Shown here: piece by piece, positions 54,597 to 64,000 of the stretch
How the letters are laid out: every line of letters begins with the position of its first letter
Numbering within the stretch: the first letter of the stretch is position 1
Notes under the pieces: model-generated
Seen by the model: only the letters and a program-made list of their open reading frames with translations
Databases searched by the model: none
Told to the model about the DNA's origin: nothing
Program-made: the position numbers and the translations under genes
From: Conchocele bisecta
Lineage: Eukaryota > Mollusca > Bivalvia > Lucinida > Thyasiridae
Assembly: GCA_029237695.1 (NCBI GenBank)
Contig: CM055278.1
Coordinates: 71,415,188 to 71,479,187, forward strand
DNA length: 64,000 nt
Direction of reading: 5' to 3'

Positions 54597-54838
54597 GCCT
54601 GTTTCAATAGACTTCTTACGACTAAAATGTGCGTGAGTGCAAACTTATGATAGTCTGTAAATTTGACATTAACTATGTTTTCTTGTAAACAATTATTGGA
54701 TTTACATGTATTGAGCATAGGCTGCATATGCAGCCTATGCTCAATAAATGTAAATCCATCAATTGAAATTTACAGACGATCCTAAATTTACACTTACGAA
54801 CATTTTAGTCGTACGAAGTTTAATGAAACGCACCCCTG
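54597..54838. mobile_element. Family G foldback element, copy 3
   Basis: GCCTGTTTCAATAGACTTCT ... central perfect palindrome GAGCATAGGCTGCATATGCAGCCTATGCTC ... GTACGAAGTTTAATGAAACGCACC. Only 85 bases from copy 2 and in the same orientation. Confidence 0.85.
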
Positions 54839-55139
54839 AATAGCTGCTTGTGTTGGTGTGGTTAAACCTTATGGCCACGTTGTATTATAGAATTATATCC
54901 AAATATTTAAAACTCAATTAAACGTACTTTTCGTTGGATACTTAATGTACACATAAGCTATACTAATGTTATAAATAGCTTACCGACAGCCAGTATCCTG
55001 GTGTGCCCTACGCAACCCGCTATTAGAAACACGAATATGGATCACTGGTACATACTAAAACACACAGTGGCAGCGACATCTGCTATCGTGGTTTACCCTC
55101 TGCAACTGGTCCTAACTGACAAGCCACTTTTCTAAAATC
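54839..55139. other. No recognisable feature
   Basis: Unique-looking. Confidence 0.35.
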
Positions 55140-55385
55140 GCAGCCACATATGTGACTGTAAATGGAGAGATGGTGTTTACGGGATTTGTGACCAGTGTAG
55201 CTCTTGATCACATAGCACATTGCTGTAGCCTGATAACGATCTGTATTGCTTGTTAGAATCATGACGGGAATAGCATTAACGGAATAGCGAACAGTGCCGA
55301 TCCTGATCAAACTGTGCAGTTACACACGCTGATCTGGATGTACGCTGGTCTCAAAACCCATACAACCCGGATGACAAACAGTTAC
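55140..55385. mobile_element. Family C foldback element, copy 6
   Basis: GCAGCCACATATGTGACTGT, GACCAGTGTAGCTCTTGATC, GATAACGATCTGTATTGCTT, GATCTGGATGTACGCTGGTC. Confidence 0.75.
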
Positions 55386-55427
55386 AGTATGCCCTGACCA
55401 GATTACGCGGATCTGATTGAGTTTTTA

Positions 55428-55572
55428 GTGTTTAACGGCATATCAACGTCTAAGGTCATTTAAAGCCGGGCCAACGGGTTCGATCCCGCATGTGACCTGC
55501 TGCATTTGGTGGGGGGGGGGGGACTCCCAAAATCAGAACGGAATATTGACATCGAAATAAATATATATTCAG
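55428..55572 (+). mobile_element. tRNA-like SINE copy with B-box
   Basis: TGTTTAACGGCATATCAACG, then GGTTCGATCCC at 55477-55487, close to the pol III B-box consensus, then a G-run and GACTCCCAAAATCAGAACGG. Best copy of the family for the internal promoter. Confidence 0.6.
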
Positions 55573-55589
55573 AGACTACACTACTCATG

Positions 55590-55870
55590 ACTGCCAAAAG
55601 TAGTAATCTGCAATTGCAGTCACATATCAGGAGCTACACTGGTCATAACTGCCGTAAGCCACATGTCTCCCATTGAAGTAACATATCAGGAGCTACACTG
55701 GTCAGAACTGCCATACGCCGCATTATCCAAGCCAAGGTGTCCGGTGTAGCGTGGTTCTACTGTAATTTAGGAATATGAGTGCTCCAAGTTATGTTGGTGT
55801 GAGGGACAATATTTAGCAGACATTATCATAGAGATAAATACATACATGTAACAGTGAGACACAACCAAAT
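55590..55870. repeat. Tandem family C-derived fragments
   Basis: AGTCACATATCAGGAGCTACACTGGTCATAACTGCC occurs twice about 60 bases apart (55617 and 55679), followed by a decayed family B piece GGTGTCCGGTGTAGCG. Confidence 0.6.
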
Positions 55871-56070
55871 ACAGTGGAACCTCACTAAGCCGGATACCAA
55901 GAAAACGCATGTGGTTCTTATTTTGTATGAGTTTCCTAATCATCTATATCAGGTGATAATGTCTGTTCGTGAACTCATACTATGGTGCAGAATGATCAAA
56001 TGCCTAGTTTACTGAGAAACCTCTCTAAGCCGGATACCCTGTGTGTCCGGTTTAAAGAGGTTCCACTGTA
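55871..56070. mobile_element. Family B element, long form, copy 3
   Basis: ACAGTGGAACCTCACTAAGC ... terminal hairpin CTCTCTAAGCCGGATACCCTG / GTGTCCGGTTTAAAGAGG ... CCACTGT. Same layout as 36297. Confidence 0.85.
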
Positions 56071-56234
56071 AAAATCTCTGATATTGTTTTCAGAGAGGCC
56101 GATTATTGGGCGTTCTACTGTACTGTGTATCTATCACTATATTCATTACAATGTGTCGTTTATTCAACTTCATTCGCTCCATTTAAACATTTGCGATTTC
56201 ATCCTGATCGGAAATTATCATATTGTGCAAGAAC

Positions 56235-56734
56235 NNNNNNNNNNNNNNNNNNNNNNNNNNNNNNNNNNNNNNNNNNNNNNNNNNNNNNNNNNNNNNNNNN
56301 NNNNNNNNNNNNNNNNNNNNNNNNNNNNNNNNNNNNNNNNNNNNNNNNNNNNNNNNNNNNNNNNNNNNNNNNNNNNNNNNNNNNNNNNNNNNNNNNNNNN
56401 NNNNNNNNNNNNNNNNNNNNNNNNNNNNNNNNNNNNNNNNNNNNNNNNNNNNNNNNNNNNNNNNNNNNNNNNNNNNNNNNNNNNNNNNNNNNNNNNNNNN
56501 NNNNNNNNNNNNNNNNNNNNNNNNNNNNNNNNNNNNNNNNNNNNNNNNNNNNNNNNNNNNNNNNNNNNNNNNNNNNNNNNNNNNNNNNNNNNNNNNNNNN
56601 NNNNNNNNNNNNNNNNNNNNNNNNNNNNNNNNNNNNNNNNNNNNNNNNNNNNNNNNNNNNNNNNNNNNNNNNNNNNNNNNNNNNNNNNNNNNNNNNNNNN
56701 NNNNNNNNNNNNNNNNNNNNNNNNNNNNNNNNNN
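56235..56734. other. Assembly gap, 500 N
   Basis: Exactly 500 N. Long reading frames across it are meaningless. Confidence 0.98.
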
Positions 56735-56905
56735 CAGTGCAGATCCTGACCGGACTGCATGTGCGGATGCACAGGCTGATCTGGATATATACTACGCACA
56801 AGCCACATGTAAATAATGTATTCATTCGTTTCTGCATCATGTTCATGTCGCTGAAAGGGTACATGCCCACTCAGTAGACACAAAATGTTCTGTATAGGAA
56901 ATAAA
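56735..56905. repeat. Family C fragment and a solo end of the 17226-type element
   Basis: GTGCAGATCCTGACCGGACT ... CTGATCTGGATATATACTA at 56737-56795, truncated by the gap. GGTACATGCCCACTCAGTAG at 56858 matches an end of 17226-17634, followed by the matching internal AAATGTTCTGTATAGGAAAT. Confidence 0.65.
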
Positions 56906-57469
56906 TAAGTGTATAAGATAAAAGAATGGATCAGTAGAGGAAAGGGTCTACTGTCTGTTTCCTGAAGGCTGCCCAACTGTTACGTCTATATAAAGAATGC
57001 GCAAACATTATTTTTTCTGGATAATATTAAATTTTAGCAAAATTTAAGAATTGAGTCTTATTTTTATTTCATGATGATTGGTCCAATATTGATTTTATTG
57101 GGGAAAAACAATTGCCCTATGTTAAATCACCATAGATATTTTCGCATGTCTATGGTGATTTACACGTGATATGGGAAATTTGTTCTAATTTCAGAAACAG
57201 TTAACCGTGTTTACAAATTTTACTTTTGTTTTCTTATTTATATCATTTCCAAGCTATCTAGCCAGGTTTCGGAGTCAATTTCCAAACTGTTCGTTGTTTC
57301 ACTCCTCCCCCAGCTCCTCCACTTCCTTTTCACCCCCCATGCTAAATTTTCCATAGACGAACCAATTGTTCGTAATGAAATAAATATTTTACCACATTTT
57401 ACGAAAGTCAAAATTGTTTTTGCATTGTAATTTGGGCAGGTTTCGTGAAACAGACAGTAAGTCCATGAA
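56906..57469. other. Non-coding with one hairpin
   Basis: CCCTATGTTAAATCACCATAGA pairs with TCTATGGTGATTTACACGTGATATGGG at 57115-57177. Confidence 0.5.
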
Positions 57470-57990
57470 GGACTTACCACCCTTTTTTCCACTGATCACT
57501 TCAGTTATTGACTGTTTTGAGACCGTGGAACGCTGGCATCACGGAATATTCCGAAAAGTTGGCGAATACGAAGCAATAGAGCACGCGACAGGCTCGCTGT
57601 ATATATTGATATTGGAAGGGGTCATAAGGGGTCAGTGGAAGAAGTGGGCTAAGTTAATAAGGAACATAGCCCCCTTCTTCCACCGGCCCCTTCTATGATC
57701 GAAGTTTATTAGATAATGGAACGCTGGCGTCACGGAATATTCCGATGAAATGAAGTAAAATAGAGGGCGCCGTTTGACTGACAATATAATGTACGGGTAG
57801 AAGAAGGTGAAGTCTATGAAGATGAAGGAAGCAGCCCCCTTCTTCAACTGATCCCTTCAGTTAATGAATGTCTTAAGTTCGTGTAACGCTGGCGTCACGG
57901 AAAATTCCGATAGAAGACACAACAGGCTCACCTGTATGACTGCCAATATGGATCAATAGTATCATGTGTATAAGGGACTTACATTTTTTC
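57470..57990. repeat. ~185-bp degenerate tandem repeat (about 3 units)
   Basis: GGAACGCTGGCATCACGGAATATTCCGA at 57528, GGAACGCTGGCGTCACGGAA at 57719 and GTAACGCTGGCGTCACGGAA at 57884. Each is preceded by CCCTTCTTCCAC-type and CTTCAGTTA-type sequence. Confidence 0.75.
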
Positions 57991-58006
57991 CACTTCAGTT
58001 ATTAAC

Positions 58007-58220
58007 TTTGTGGCTGTAACTGGAGAAACGGGTCGTGTTTCTTTTGCGGGAATGTAGATCCAGATTAACCTGTGGATCCGCAATGTTTGGTCCGGATCGG
58101 CACTGGTCAAATAAACACCCGTCATGCTTCTAACTGGCAACATAGATCGTTATCCGGCAACAGGAGTGTGCTATTTGACACCTGTTGCAAATCCCATAAA
58201 CCGTATTTCTCCAGTCATAC
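58007..58220. mobile_element. Family C foldback element, copy 7
   Basis: TGTGGCTGTAACTGGAGAAA ... ATTTCTCCAGTCATACCACG, with GTAGATCCAGATTAACCTGT inside. Confidence 0.75.
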
Positions 58221-58437
58221 CACGTCTCGTGAGGTTGAAAAAAAAAGAAGACAAAAATCAAATCGAGAACGCATTAGGCCCGCCGTATGGGCTGATAATT
58301 ATTGAATTAACTGATACAATCAGTAAAAGCCAGATTGGATGCTGTCATTATATACATGTATCACTTGATTTAGGTATCCTCGTTAGTGAAAGGTCAGATA
58401 TAACCGTGCTTACTTGCATGTATTCCTGTGACCCATG

Positions 58438-58677
58438 GAGTCGTTTCAGTAAACTTCGTACGACTAAAATGTTCGTAAGTGCAAACTTATGATTGCTTGT
58501 AAATTTCACATTAACACTGTGTTCTTGTAAACAATTAGTGGATTTACAATTATTGAGCATAGGCTGCATATGCAGCCTGTGCTCAATAAATGTAAATCCA
58601 TGAATTTAAATTTACAGACGATCCTAAATGTGCACTTACGAAATTTTAGTCGTACGAAGTTTAATGAAAAGGCACCC
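58438..58677. mobile_element. Family G foldback element, copy 4
   Basis: GAGTCGTTTCAGTAAACTTC ... central palindrome GCATAGGCTGCATATGCAGC ... GTCGTACGAAGTTTAATGAAAAGGCACCC. Confidence 0.8.
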
Positions 58678-58784
58678 AGGTGTGTATGTTCGTGAAACTC
58701 TCACCCCCGAGTAACTGTGTATGTATAAATAGCCATTTAATATGGCATGCGCTTTTTAGACAATTGCGCTTACCATTTATACAC

Positions 58785-58925
58785 TACCGTCTGTGCTAAT
58801 CTTGTAATTATTTGTCAATTTCTGTATTTCGAAATAATTTAATATTGCGGTCGAACCCGTTGGCCCGGCCTTAGATGACATTAGCTGTTGATAAGTCGCT
58901 AAACACCACTAAATCAAATCATCGT
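58785..58925 (-). mobile_element. SINE-like copy next to a family R fragment
   Basis: ACACTACCGTCTGTGCTAAT (family R) at 58783, then GTCGAACCCGTTGGCCCGGC, ATTAGCTGTTGATAAGTCGC and TAAACACCACTAAATCAAAT, the inverted SINE head. Confidence 0.55.
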
Positions 58926-59294
58926 AACGGACAGTGCCTTTATTCAGAATTGTGTTCATTACCTGATTCAAGTCGATCCCATCGGATGATTTTCTTTCTG
59001 TATCGAAGACGTCACTGTGAACATGACGCTCATGCTCATATGTAAGCGTCGGGCTGATGTTAACTAATCTGTTAATTTCCAGTGGCCGTTGTAACCGTTT
59101 TCAGACACAGTCTACAATCTAATAGAATGTGAAGTTAGGTTACCTGATTGGTTCAATAAGGCCACGCTAATGAAATACTATACTTAGCCTGTTGTATCAT
59201 TGCTTAACCCAATCAATGCGTGCTACACTAATTCGCTGGCAAAAACTAAATGTATCTGATTCAGCATTTTCTTATTAATTATTATACTGCAATG
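58926..59294. other. No recognisable feature
   Basis: Unique-looking. Confidence 0.35.
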
Positions 59295-59297
59295 AAG

Positions 59298-59362
59298 TAA
59301 ATATTGTGACAACCATTGGAACCGTCTTGTTGAGACGGTTCCAATGTGTGGTCGCAATATAT
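59298..59362. repeat. Family Y palindrome, copy 2
   Basis: ATATTGTGACAACCATTGGAACCGTC pairs with GACGGTTCCAATGTGTGGTCGCAATAT around TTGTTGA. Confidence 0.75.
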
Positions 59363-59509
59363 ACTTTGGTGATGAAATAAGGAAATAAATAAGCAAAATT
59401 GAAAATTGCGAGTCTGTAACCGATTATGCATTGGGTTAACGAACAGACAATAAAGACACACCATCGCCGAGTAACCGGTATTGAATAAATGATATTGATT
59501 GCCAATTTT

Positions 59510-59600
59510 ACCAGCGTAGATCCAGATCAGCATGAGATTCTCCCAGTCTGATCTGGGTCTGTATCGTTGACCATTCAATCATTGACATAACCTACTGCAG
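59510..59600. repeat. Family C inner fragment
   Basis: GCGTAGATCCAGATCAGCAT ... CTGATCTGGGTCTGTATCGT. Confidence 0.65.
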
Positions 59601-59739
59601 TCATGCTGCTCACAGATATTCTATATCTCGTGTCATGAGTACGCCAGCAAATAGGGAGCCAGACTCATTTACAATTTGGTTTGTATTAAATATTGTTTAA
59701 ATTCTGAGGAGTCAGAATGTCACAGTATACAGTTATTTC

Positions 59740-59905
59740 ATGGCCATTCGGGTCGGGGAGCAGTCAAAGTTATTGCCCCGATTTGCTGTGGACGACCCGG
59801 TGCACTATTGCCCCGAGGTCAAAGGGCAAAGGCATTCGAGTATCGGGTCGTCCACGGCACCGGGGGGCATAATGTTTTGACTGTTCTCCGAATGGCCATG
59901 AAATA
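59740..59905. mobile_element. Foldback element directly abutting family H
   Basis: TTTCATGGCCATTCGGGTCG ... TCAAAGTTATTGCCCCG pairs with CGGGGGGCATAATGTTTTGA ... CGAATGGCCATGAAAT. GTGGACGACCCGGTGC / GCACCGTGGACGACCCG-type inner arms also pair. It ends within three bases of the family H start. Confidence 0.75.
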
Positions 59906-60158
59906 TAGAGAATAGTAGGTGACTGCCGTGAATGGGAAAACATATCTGGCGAGCCGCGCAAGATATTTTCCCATTCACGGCACTAACCTACTATTCTATT
60001 TATCCCGTCAACACCTACTAACGACTTTAAAATGCAAACAAATAATCCCAACCACCGCACATATTCATACGCAGTGATTAGGTCGTATTAACAGGATATC
60101 AACAATGTTTCACGGCACCGTGTTTCACGGCACATACGCACTGTGTTGACCGGATAAT
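59906..60158. mobile_element. Family H element, copy 3
   Basis: AGAATAGTAGGTGACTGCCG ... GGCACTAACCTACTATTCTA, TTATCCCGTCAACACCTACT, and the end GTGTTGACCGGATAA. Shorter hairpin loop than copies 1 and 2. Confidence 0.85.
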
Positions 60159-60714
60159 AACTGTTTTATTACCCAACCTGTAACAGTATATGCGACACAG
60201 TGAACGTAACATTAATTGCGCGTGGAGCACATCGACTGACCAGTCTAAATTACTTTAAATTATAATTATGACGTAATCTTCGAAATAAATCATGCATTTC
60301 ACGTGTGATAAAGTTTTGGCTATTCCCTAGACACGCGATTTGCCAGGCACGTGAAACTGTTTACCAGGCACGTCAAAACCCAGGGAAATGGTAAACACTA
60401 TGTACTATCAACTTATATAGGGAGTTGGGTAATAATTATAATTGTTGAATGAGGATGACACACGCATTTAAATATATCTAAACATGTGACACCATTATCT
60501 TGTTACCATAACTGACAAACATTCCGCTTGTATCATGTGTATTACATTATTAAGTTTATATTACAGGCGAAGTGGAATCAATCAAATGCTATAACAAGTA
60601 AATTAGGGGAAGAAATGTCACGTAATTCGTGATCACTTGCCGTTAGAGGAATCATGACATTTCCACACGTTGTGCCTCTAGCAAACATCTTGTTGAGGTA
60701 AACCAAGCTATACA
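60159..60714. repeat. Weak foldback and unique sequence
   Basis: TTATTACCCAACCTG at 60167 is inverse to GTTGGGTAATAATTATAA at 60425, suggesting a decayed roughly 270-base foldback. A CAGGCACGTGAAAC / CAGGCACGTCAAAA direct repeat is inside. Confidence 0.5.
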
Positions 60715-60945
60715 CTACCGGCTGCGCTAATCTTGGCAATATCTGTCAATTTGTTTATTTAAAAAATGCATGAATACTATGTCTGACATCGAGCAGCTTG
60801 ATTTGTTGAGCCTGAGCTGTGCTACAGCTCAGGCTCAAATAATCAAGTTGTGTTTTGCGAGTTCAGAATATGTTCAGTAACGTTGATAAGCTGGACAATA
60901 TTAGCGCAGGTGGTTATGTATTGTGAGTAAGTACAAAATGTCCCT
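60715..60945. mobile_element. Family R repeat, copy 3
   Basis: ACACTACCGGCTGCGCTAAT, GAGCCTGAGCTGTGCTACAG/CTCAGGCTCAAATAATC (hairpin), GTAACGTTGATAAGCTGGAC, TTAGCGCAGGTGGTTATGTA. It is an imperfect foldback overall. Confidence 0.75.
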
Positions 60946-61083
60946 CTGTAAGATAATGCGTGCAAGATGTCCATAACGTTCTACATGTACGTACCTGTGG
61001 AATGATGTCAGATAATCTGACTCGCAATGTACATGTCGATTGTAAAATATACAACAAATATGAAATCTGTAATTAGTGGTAAC

Positions 61084-61413
61084 AGATGCTCCGGAGCCCC
61101 GCAGGGGACGTAGAATTATTTGTTATTAATTCGTTCCCGCGAAATATCAATTCGTTCCCACAAAATAACAATTCGTTCCCTCGAATTAACTATTCGTTCC
61201 CACGATATATCGTGGGAACGAATTGTTAATTAGTGGGATCAGATTGTCAATTCGAGGGAACGAATTGTTAATTCGAGGGAACGCATTGTTAATTCGAGGG
61301 AACGAATTTTTATTTCGTGGGAACGAATTAATAAATTGAGGGAATTAATTGTTATTTCGTGGGAACGAATTAATAAAATAAAGCCATGTCCCCTGCGTGG
61401 CTCCGTAAGATGC
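61084..61413. mobile_element. Family A element, copy 8, with AGATGC target duplication
   Basis: Element 61090-61407 (TCCGGAGCCCCGCAGGGGAC ... CCCCTGCGTGGCTCCGTA) is flanked by AGATGC at 61084-61089 and 61408-61413. This non-palindromic 6-base repeat is good evidence of transposition with a 6-bp target duplication. Interior 21-base modules switch strand at CCCACGATATATCGTGGG. Confidence 0.9.
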
Positions 61414-61779
61414 CGTATTGATTGTATAGTAATTCATTGACAGATTAACTACAAACGTTCAAATGTTCGTCGCCTGAGCGGCATTACTATACTGATAAAG
61501 AAATTACCATTATGAAAAGAACATCGTTTTTAATGGTGTTCGTGACATTGAAATCATTAGTAGTGTGTCCACTGTCCATCAATTAATCAGAACATTTCAG
61601 CGAACAAAATAAGATATTGTTTATGGTCAAACCTCAGGATTACCCTCGTGTTTGTAGAGTGAAACAAAGGCGCAGCGAAACATATATAAAACTTCACGTG
61701 TTACAAACGTCGCACAGACCAGAAACATATTATCACATAGATGTACTCGACTTTTATTCAGTAATATTATAATTAGCCA
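61414..61779. other. No recognisable feature
   Basis: Unique-looking. Confidence 0.35.
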
Positions 61780-61950
61780 TACTTTCTAAGCCAATCGCTG
61801 GCTAGTATCCCGCTCCACATATTCCACTTAGTTCACATATTGCAAGTTTTAACACCAATAAGTTAAATTGTACCATATGTAATGACTGACTGTTCGACAA
61901 GACCTAGATAATCAATACTCGGATGGGAGACTGCATTATAAACCTGGCTA
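61780..61950 (+). mobile_element. 5S-rRNA-like short repeat, copy 2
   Basis: TTAGCCATACTTTCTAAGCC, AATCGCTGGCTAGTATCCCG, AATAAGTTAAATTG and CAATACTCGGATGGGAGACT at 61913-61932. Less decayed than copy 1; the first segment even resembles the 5S start (GGCCATACCA). Confidence 0.45.
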
Positions 61951-61967
61951 TTTTTAAGTATGCTATT

Positions 61968-62060
61968 ATTCACATATTGAATCTTTAAGGAACTAATTGC
62001 TGCGTCACATATTGGATATTTAAGGAACTGAATGCTGCGGTCGCTTATGCTCCAATGAAA
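61968..62060. repeat. Partial hairpin repeats after the 5S-like copy
   Basis: TTCACATATTGAATCTTTAAGGAACTAATTGCTGCG, then a second overlapping CACATATTGGATATTTAAGG. Same arrangement as at 2130. Confidence 0.6.
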
Positions 62061-62105
62061 TCGAACCAGCGATCTCCGATAGAGAGCGAAATTACCTACC
62101 TGTTC

Positions 62106-62150
62106 TTATACAATGGAACCTCTCTTAACCGGACACCCTGGGAGGTTCCC
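62106..62150. repeat. Family B left arm that opens the satellite
   Basis: ACAATGGAACCTCTCTTAACCGGACACCCTGGGAGG runs straight into the 21-bp satellite with no right arm. CTGGGAGGTTCCCAG is the hairpin turn. Confidence 0.75.
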
Positions 62151-64000
62151 AGTACAGTGTTGGAGATTCTTGGAGGTTCCCAGTAGCCCAGTGGTGGAGG
62201 AATTCAGTACCCAGTGATTGAGGTTCCCCATTACAAGAGTTTGAGATTCCCCAGTACAGTGGGTTGGAGATTCCCATACAGTGTTGGAGGTTCCCTCAAT
62301 ACCCAGTGATTGTAGATTTCCCAGTACCCAGTGTTGGGAGGATTCCCAGTACCCAGTTGTTGGAGGAATTCCCACTAACCCAGTGGTTATTTAGAGATTC
62401 CCAGTACAGTGTTGGAGATTACCCAGTACAGTGTTGGAGGGTTCCCATACAGTGTTGGAGGGATTCCCAGTACAGTGTTGGAGTCCCCAGTAAGCCCAGT
62501 GTTGGTTGGGATTCCCAGTACAGTGTTGGAGGTTCCCAGTTACCCATGTGTTGGAGGGTTTCCCAGTACATTGTTGGGAGGATTCCCAGTACATGTTGGA
62601 GATTCCCCAGTACAGTGTTGGAGGTTTCCCAGTACAGTGTTGGAGGTTCCCGGAGTACAGTGTTGGAGATTCCCAGTACAGTGTTGGAGATTTCCCAGTA
62701 CAGTGGTTGGAGATTCCCAGAACAGTGTTGGATTCCCCAGGTTACAGTGTTGGAGGTTCCCCAGTACAGTGGTTGGGAGGTTCCCAGTACAGTGTAGGAG
62801 GATTCCCAGTACATTGTTGGATTGGTTCCCAGTACAGTGTTGGAGATTCCCAGTACAGTGTTGGAGGTTCCCAGTACAGTGTTGGAGGTTTCCCAGTACA
62901 GTGTTGGAGGTTCCCAGTTACAGTGTTGGAGGTTCCCATACAGTGTGGAGGTTCCCTACAGTGTTGGAGGTTCCCACCCAGTAACAGTGGGGATTCCCCA
63001 TAACAGGTGTTGGAGGAATTCCCAGTACAGTGGTTGGGAGGTTCCCGAGTACAGTGTTGGAGATTCCCAGTACAGTGTTGGGAGATTCCCAGTACAGTGT
63101 TGGAGGTTCCCTATCGTGTTTGGAGGTTCCCATACGTGGGGATTCACAGGACAGAGTTGGAGGTTCCCAGTACAGTGAGGTTCCCATACAGTGTTGAGGT
63201 TCCCAGTACAGTGTTGGAGGTTCCCAGTACAGTGTTTGGAGGTTCCCAGTACAGTGTTGGAGGATTCCCTGTACAGTGTTGGTTAGGTTCGATACAGTGT
63301 TGGAGGTTCCCAGTACAGTGTGAGGTTCCCATACAAGTAGGGAGGAATCTTCCCAGTACCAGTTATTGGAGATTCCCGCCAGTAGGAGGTTGTTGGAGGT
63401 TTCCCAGTACAGTTGGTTGGAGATTCCCAGTACAGTGTTGGAGGTTCCCAGTACAGGTGTTGGAGGTTCCCCAGTACACCCAGTACAGTGTTGGAGGTTC
63501 CCAGGTACCCAGTGTTGGAGGTTCATTACAGTGTTGGAGGTTTCCCAATACAGTGTTGGAGGTTCCCAGTACAGTGTTGGAGATTCCCATTACAGCGTTG
63601 GAGGTTCAGTACGTATTTGGAGGTTCCCAGTACAGTGTTTGGAGGTTCCCAGTACAGTGTTTGGAGGTTTCCAGTACAGTGTTGGAGTGTTGGAGGTTCC
63701 CAGTACAGTGTTGGAGGTTCCCATACAGTGGTTGGAGGTTCCCAGTAACAGTGTTGGAGGATTCCCAGTAACAGTGTTGGAGGTTCCCAGTTCAGTGTTG
63801 GAGGTTTCCCAGTACAGTGTTGGAGATTCCCAGTACAGTGTTGGAGGTTCCCAGTACAGTGTTGGAGGTTCCCAGTACAGTGTTGGAGGTTCCCATTACA
63901 GTGTACAGTGTTGGAGGTTCCCAGAACAGTGTAGGGAGTTCATTACAGTGTTGGTAGGTTCCAGTACAGTGTTGGAGGTACCCAGTAACAGTGTTGGAGG
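62140..64000. repeat. 21-bp satellite array, continues past the window
   Basis: Consensus unit GGAGGTTCCCAGTACAGTGTT, roughly 85-90 units with many one-base insertions and deletions. All three frames on both strands give repeat proteins (up to 254 codons); none is a credible gene. The early units (62150-62400) are the most diverged; later ones are more uniform. Confidence 0.95.

Noticed and set aside
56084..56976. Long frames across 56235-56734 and across 37999-38498
   Set aside because: Made of N; no sequence behind them.
63007..63771. 254-codon plus-strand frame and its neighbours in the last 2 kb
   Set aside because: Translations of the 21-bp satellite; open in several frames on both strands.

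Overview
This is a repeat-saturated, AT-rich eukaryotic window, best explained as a bivalve mollusc genome (probably a heterodont clam or mussel relative; inferred from the style of the repeats and gene structure, not proven). Coding sequence is sparse and split into short exons with GT-AG introns. Two 500-base runs of N (37999-38498 and 56235-56734) are assembly gap placeholders. No transposase, reverse transcriptase or viral gene is visible, so essentially all mobile DNA here is non-autonomous.

Protein-coding content falls in three places. (1) 24898-25344, minus strand: first coding exon of a type II membrane protein with a Cys-containing extracellular stalk. (2) 38559-40539, minus strand: part of a monocarboxylate-transporter-like (SLC16/MCT family) gene, with a recognisable exon 1, an exon 3 carrying a one-base insertion, a doubtful exon 2, and the rest lost in or beyond the gap; a TATA/CCAAT pair lies upstream. 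(3) 46115-52960, plus strand: a complete seven-exon MCT-like gene (728 codons if spliced as proposed), divergently oriented to gene 2 across about 5.6 kb. The exon boundaries and phases of the two MCT copies agree, so they are paralogues. The plus copy carries oddities: a non-AG acceptor at exon 4, a pair of compensating frameshifts in exon 6, and a decayed duplicate of the last exon.

The rest is a mosaic of short foldback (palindromic) elements, here called families A to Y, each seen two or more times unless stated. They include: A, built from 21-bp modules around an ATTCGTTCCC core (8 copies, two with clear 6-bp target duplications); B, a short hairpin around CCGGACACC; C, a foldback that usually contains GATCAGCCTG or close variants; D, a roughly 300-bp foldback with TATACTTTG ends; and E to Y. 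There are also tRNA-like SINE copies, a degenerate 5S-rRNA-like repeat, and several tandem arrays: 27-bp E-box array, 31-bp, 51-bp, 61-bp, 168-bp, GGGAC/GGACA minisatellite, poly-C, and a 21-bp satellite that fills 62.1-64.0 kb and runs off the window. The satellite appears to begin inside the hairpin loop of a family B element.

Layout: 0-24.5 kb repeats only; 24.9-25.3 kb membrane-protein exon; 25.3-38 kb repeats, including a nested foldback at 30.8-31.6 kb and an inverted module array at 31.6-33.6 kb; 38.5-53.1 kb the divergent MCT pair, where repeat density is lowest; 53.5-62.1 kb repeats; 62.1-64.0 kb satellite.
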